NCBI GenBank assembly: GCA_019421975.1
Contig: JAHZEE010000011.1
Coordinates: forward strand, 1-15,945
DNA length: 15,945 bases
Direction of reading: 5' to 3'
From: Clostridiales bacterium
GTDB lineage: Bacteria; Bacillota; Clostridia; Oscillospirales; Oscillospiraceae
The position numbers and the translations under genes are program-made. The notes beneath the pieces are model-generated. The model was given only the letters and a program-made list of their open reading frames with translations, did no database searches and had not been told where the DNA came from. Positions 14,065 to 15,945 of this stretch are shown piece by piece; position 1 is the stretch's first letter; each line of letters starts with the position of its first letter.

Positions 14065-14093
14065 CCCATTTCATACAAATATTATAAAATGGG
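14065..14093 (-). promoter_or_regulatory. Possible operator around the -10 of XRE regulator 1
   Basis: CCCATTT (14065-14071) and AAATGGG (14087-14093) form a 7-bp inverted repeat spaced by 15 bases that holds a TATAAT-like -10 on the minus strand. No convincing -35 was found. The surrounding 14056-14210 is AT-rich and noncoding. Confidence 0.35.
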
Positions 14094-14224
14094 TTATTAA
14101 AATATATTCTGAACAATTAAGTCGAATATAAATATTATTTATTGAAATATCTTAATTATTATGTTATTATGGCTTTGAAATAAAAACGATTGAAGCTCCT
14201 TTTTCTATTATGCTCCTTCCCGAA

Positions 14225-14344
14225 CACCTCTCCGTCATGGCTGCCGCCATGCCACCTCCCCTCCAGGGGAGGCTATGTGGACTGCACAGCACCCAAAAAA
14301 GCCTCCCCTTGAGGGGAGGTGCCGCCAAAGGCGGCGGAGAGGTG
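14225..14344. repeat. MITE-like palindromic repeat, copy C
   Basis: 120 bases, CACCTCTC ... GAGAGGTG ends, nearly identical to copy B through the left hairpin (TCATGGCTGCCGCCATG) and the middle; the right part reads GCCTCCCCTTGAGGGGAGGT then GCCGCCAAAGGCGGC. The gap 14056-14392 consists of AT-rich upstream DNA of XRE 1, this repeat and the XRE 2 terminator. Confidence 0.85.
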
Positions 14345-14367
14345 TTGCCGCACTCCCATAAAAAGCA

Positions 14368-14394
14368 AGAGGCCCCTCACACGAGGCGCCTCCT
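14368..14394 (-). terminator. Terminator of XRE regulator 2
   Basis: AGAGGCCCCTC and GAGGCGCCTCCT pair with one mismatch around ACAC; the minus-strand RNA goes into TTGCTTTTTAT and the plus strand into ATTTTTCT. It overlaps the stop of the gene ending at 14393 and closely matches the XRE 1 terminator in sequence. Confidence 0.7.
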
Positions 14395-14776
14395 ATTTTT
14401 CTAATAGATCTAACAAGGTTCGGAACTGTTCAGGTTTCAGAGTTTTCAGTATTTTTAGCAGTCTCTGCAAATCGCCGCCGCATAGGCGCGTAAATTCTAT
14501 CATAACTTCACGGGACAGATTTGAATTACTGATATCTGGATCAAAAAATTCTGCTGGTGTAACATCCAAATATGTACAAAGTAAAAAGAAATTTTCCATT
14601 TGTGGAAGCGCAACGCCAGAAGTAGCATTGTGAATAAACGCGGGAGACTTTCCCATGGCCAAACTCAGTTCTCGTTCCGAATAATGGTTGTCCATGCAAA
14701 GCCGAATTAAACGATCCCGGAACAGCTTTTTATAGGCTTCTGTAGAATCTACTTCTTCTCCCTCTTTTATACTCAA
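14393..14776 (-). CDS. XRE-family helix-turn-helix regulator 2
   Basis: 127 residues from a TTG start at 14776, supported by GGAGGGGA 4 bases upstream. HTH domain about 17-78: FRDRLIRLCMDNHYSERELS, LAMGKSPAFIHNATSGVALP, NFFLLCTYLDVTPAEFFDP. The C-terminal helices end in FRTLLDLLEK, like regulator 1 (LLDLLEK), so the two are close paralogs. It starts 39 bases after regulator 3, with the regulator 3 terminator hairpin between, so it may be read through from that operon or have its own weak promoter. No effector domain; partners unknown. Confidence 0.84.
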   Translation of the reverse strand: MSIKEGEEVDSTEAYKKLFRDRLIRLCMDNHYSERELSLAMGKSPAFIHNATSGVALPQMENFFLLCTYLDVTPAEFFDPDISNSNLSREVMIEFTRLCGGDLQRLLKILKTLKPEQFRTLLDLLEK

Positions 14777-14801
14777 ACGATCCCCTCCAATGATTCAAAA
14801 T

Positions 14802-14830
14802 AAGAGTCTCTCCACCTAAGAGGGACTCTT
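14802..14830 (-). terminator. Terminator of XRE regulator 3
   Basis: On the minus strand AAGAGTCCCTCT and GGAGAGACTCTT pair with a couple of mismatches, followed by ATTTTG. The hairpin takes in the last codons and TAG of regulator 3. The plus-strand side is followed by ATTTTTCTTT, so it could also stop plus-strand RNA. Confidence 0.62.
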
Positions 14831-15244
14831 ATTTTTCTTTCCATATTTATAATCATAGAGCATATCAACCAGTATATTCATTTGGTCAATTCCCATTTCA
14901 TCAATAATAGAGTTTAGCTTTTCCTTATGCTCTAAGTCCAAGTTGCTCAGATGATCGGTAAATTCATTTTCAATCAGTTTTTCTCGCCCAGGACCGTTTT
15001 CAGAAAACAGTTCCGACGGCGTAATATGAAAATACTCACAAATCTCTAATAGGGCATCGATATGTGGTAGAGACAGGCCCCTTGTAATCTGCCCAATATA
15101 TCCTCTGCTTTTCCCCAATTCAAAGCTCAATTGCCGCTCGGAAATATTTTTCTCATCTCGCAATTGATCAATTCTCTTCCGAAGCAATTCTGTGTAGTAA
15201 CGCTTATAGTCATATTCCACATACCTCACCCCGATTCTATCCAC
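14816..15244 (-). CDS. XRE-family helix-turn-helix regulator 3
   Basis: 142 residues from a GTG at 15244; internal GTG codons, for example the one giving MEYDYKRYYTELL, are alternatives because no start has a strong ribosome binding site. HTH about 16-80: LLRKRIDQLRDEKNISERQL, SFELGKSRGYIGQITRGLSL, LLEICEYFHITPSELFSENG. The tail (LEHKEKLNSIIDEMGIDQMN ... MLYDYKYGKKNKSPS) is helical and ends basic, and differs from regulators 1 and 2. It lies 27 bases after the RHH gene that ends at 15272 and is probably co-transcribed from the RHH promoter. Confidence 0.84.
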   Translation of the reverse strand: MDRIGVRYVEYDYKRYYTELLRKRIDQLRDEKNISERQLSFELGKSRGYIGQITRGLSLPHIDALLEICEYFHITPSELFSENGPGREKLIENEFTDHLSNLDLEHKEKLNSIIDEMGIDQMNILVDMLYDYKYGKKNKSPS

Positions 15245-15271
15245 TCTGGTCTTCCCATTTTTATAATGTAT

Positions 15272-15457
15272 TCAGGATTTAACTTCTGTTTTATCCACTT
15301 TATATTCTTCTTTCTTTACAACTTCGAGCCCCAAACGGATTAATTCCGTTGTAGCTTCTGACCGTGTCTGAAATCGGTGCTCAAAGCGAAAATCCTCAAT
15401 TGCTTTGAACATTTCATCATCAACAGAAATCATATACCGCGCTCGCTTAGTTGCCAT
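15272..15457 (-). CDS. Ribbon-helix-helix DNA-binding protein 1
   Basis: 61 residues from ATG at 15457, with GGAGGTGAT just upstream; an in-frame TTG at 15472 would lie inside that site. MATKRARYMISVDDEMFKAI gives the RHH beta strand (RYMISVD), then helix A (EDFRFEHRF) and helix B (RSEATTELIRLGLEVVK), as in Arc/CopG/MetJ repressors, followed by a charged tail. Such proteins bind as dimers to short palindromes. The promoter region to its right holds inverted repeats that fit. Probably the first gene of an operon with XRE 3. No toxin gene is next to it. Confidence 0.82.
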   Translation of the reverse strand: MATKRARYMISVDDEMFKAIEDFRFEHRFQTRSEATTELIRLGLEVVKKEEYKVDKTEVKS

Positions 15458-15480
15458 CCGTATCACCTCCAACAGTGTAT

Positions 15481-15509
15481 ATCATATCATAGTGATACTT
15501 TGATGTAAA
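15481..15509 (-). promoter_or_regulatory. Sigma-A-type promoter for RHH 1 with operator in the spacer
   Basis: Minus-strand TTTACA (15509-15504), 17-base spacer, TATGAT (15486-15481), directed at the RHH 1 start 24 bases on. The spacer carries TATCA-TAG-TGATA (15485-15497), an inverted repeat that a dimeric repressor could occupy. Confidence 0.72.
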
Positions 15510-15532
15510 GATGGGTATTTTTTTCAAACAGA

Positions 15533-15561
15533 TTGACAGTGTATCACTGATACTGTATAAT
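15533..15561 (+). promoter_or_regulatory. Consensus promoter for RHH 2 with operator in the spacer
   Basis: Perfect TTGACA (15533-15538), 17-base spacer, perfect TATAAT (15556-15561). The spacer is filled by GTATCA-C-TGATAC (15541-15553), an exact 6-bp inverted repeat. A promoter this strong with an internal palindrome is probably repressed by an RHH or XRE protein from this region. Confidence 0.88.
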
Positions 15562-15582
15562 CTTGTAAGAAACACTGATTCT

Positions 15583-15597
15583 TTGATACACCATCAA
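15583..15597. promoter_or_regulatory. Third inverted repeat upstream of RHH 2
   Basis: TTGAT-ACACC-ATCAA (15583-15597), containing another TGATAC (15584-15589), lies between the promoter and the GGGGGGAG ribosome binding site of RHH 2. It could be an extra operator or affect translation in the leader. Confidence 0.5.
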
Positions 15598-15611
15598 GGG
15601 GGGAGAAAATT

Positions 15612-15809
15612 ATGGCACTTTATCAGAAGCGAGCCATGATTAGCTTGCGGCCCGAATGGGAGCCAGAGTTAGAAAAGCTCAAAAAAGAAAAATTTTACAA
15701 CACCACCCAGGCAGAGATGTTTCGATATTTAATCCGCCTTGGCTTAAATAGTTTGAAAAATGATGCAGACAATACAATCCCATTCCAGGAAAAGCAAAAG
15801 GACATCTAA
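15612..15809 (+). CDS. Ribbon-helix-helix DNA-binding protein 2
   Basis: 65 residues, ATG at 15612 with GGGGGGAG 6 bases upstream. MALYQKRAMISLRPEWEPEL gives the beta strand (RAMISL), helix A (EPELEKLKKEKFY) and helix B (TTQAEMFRYLIRLGLNSLKN), the RHH order seen also in RHH 1, with the same RLGL. The tail NDADNTIPFQEKQKDI is probably loose. It is read from the consensus promoter, away from RHH 1. RHH proteins at this place in mobile elements are either repressors or relaxase accessory proteins; the palindromes just downstream make the second worth testing. Confidence 0.83.
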   Translation: MALYQKRAMISLRPEWEPELEKLKKEKFYNTTQAEMFRYLIRLGLNSLKNDADNTIPFQEKQKDI

Positions 15810-15830
15810 ACTTCAGATGTCCTAAAAATT
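15799..15830. terminator. Hairpin terminator after RHH 2
   Basis: AGGACATCT (15799-15807) pairs with AGATGTCCT (15815-15823) across AAACTTC, overlapping the stop codon of RHH 2. The plus side is followed by AAAAATTATT, a poor U-tract; the minus side reads TTTTGCTTTT, a better one, so it may mainly stop minus-strand RNA coming from the right. Confidence 0.6.
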
Positions 15831-15870
15831 ATTAGTTTTAGTTGTTATTGGGAGAAACAAGAACAACACG

Positions 15871-15930
15871 GCAGCTATGGAGGGTTGCAGCCCTCCATAG
15901 CCTGCGCAGGCGAAGTAGGCGCCTACACAA
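15871..15930. other. Cluster of three palindromes at the right edge
   Basis: A perfect 11-bp stem GCTATGGAGGG (15874-15884) with CCCTCCATAGC (15891-15901), the self-complementary CCTGCGCAGG (15901-15910) and the 12-base palindrome GTAGGCGCCTAC (15915-15926), all within 55 bases, with no coding frame I trust. Sequence to the right is outside the window. It may be an origin, transfer-start or recombination site, or the leader RNA of the next gene; the sequence alone does not decide. Confidence 0.7.
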
Positions 15931-15945
15931 CAGGATTCTATCCCG

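Noticed and set aside
13381..14344. CRISPR-like array
   Set aside because: Repeats are over 110 bases, irregularly spaced, have terminal inverted repeats, and are not separated by uniform spacers; the 18-bp tandem repeats at 10388 have no spacers at all.
15272..15809. Toxin-antitoxin system built on the RHH or XRE genes
   Set aside because: RHH and XRE proteins are often antitoxins, but no toxin-like frame is next to any of them in the window.

Overview
The window looks like part of a high-GC Firmicutes genome, probably a gut clostridial lineage of the Oscillospiraceae type. This is inferred from S-layer-homology (SLH) proteins, strong GGAGG-type ribosome binding sites, GC-rich phage genes written in a typical gut-clostridial style (collagen-like fibres, 'NPHGVTAAQVGLGNVDNT' fibre repeats), and GC-rich palindromic dispersed repeats. 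No rRNA or tRNA is visible to fix the taxonomy.

Layout. (1) 1-2378, plus strand: a secreted, very acidic SLH protein whose first codons lie left of the window, ended by a strong terminator at 2413-2450. (2) 2470-13234, all minus strand, read right to left: a phage virion block. It runs portal (with a zinc-ribbon-like insert), a 35-residue ORF, scaffold-like protein, small head/decoration-like protein, major capsid protein, a 612-residue collagen-like fibre with an adaptor-like N-terminus, a small baseplate/fibre protein, a subtilisin-like protein with a C-terminal SLH repeat, a baseplate-like protein, a 47-residue protein, two small Ig-like/structural proteins and a terminal tail fibre. Genes are tightly packed with start/stop overlaps. 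No terminase, tail tube, tape measure, lysis gene or integrase is present, and a minus-strand terminator stands just before the portal gene. (3) 10083-10453 and 13235-14392 hold MITE-like palindromic repeats that interrupt or flank the phage block. (4) 13690-15244, minus strand: three paralogous XRE-type regulators, each ending in its own hairpin terminator; two lie in apparently duplicated units of terminator plus repeat. (5) 15272-15809: two divergent ribbon-helix-helix (RHH) proteins around a shared promoter region in which each promoter spacer holds an inverted repeat built on TGATA(C). (6) 15871-15926: a cluster of palindromes at the right edge, possibly a cis-acting DNA or RNA site of a neighbouring element.

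How it may work together: the minus-strand block would build a capsid with a portal and a host-recognition apparatus. The subtilisin-like protein lacks the expected catalytic Asp in my reading and carries a cell-wall-binding SLH repeat, so it may act as a wall-binding adsorption part rather than a protease. The right end looks like the control region of the same or an adjoining mobile element, with RHH repressors governing divergent promoters. Whether the phage block is a remnant or part of a compact element cannot be decided from this window.
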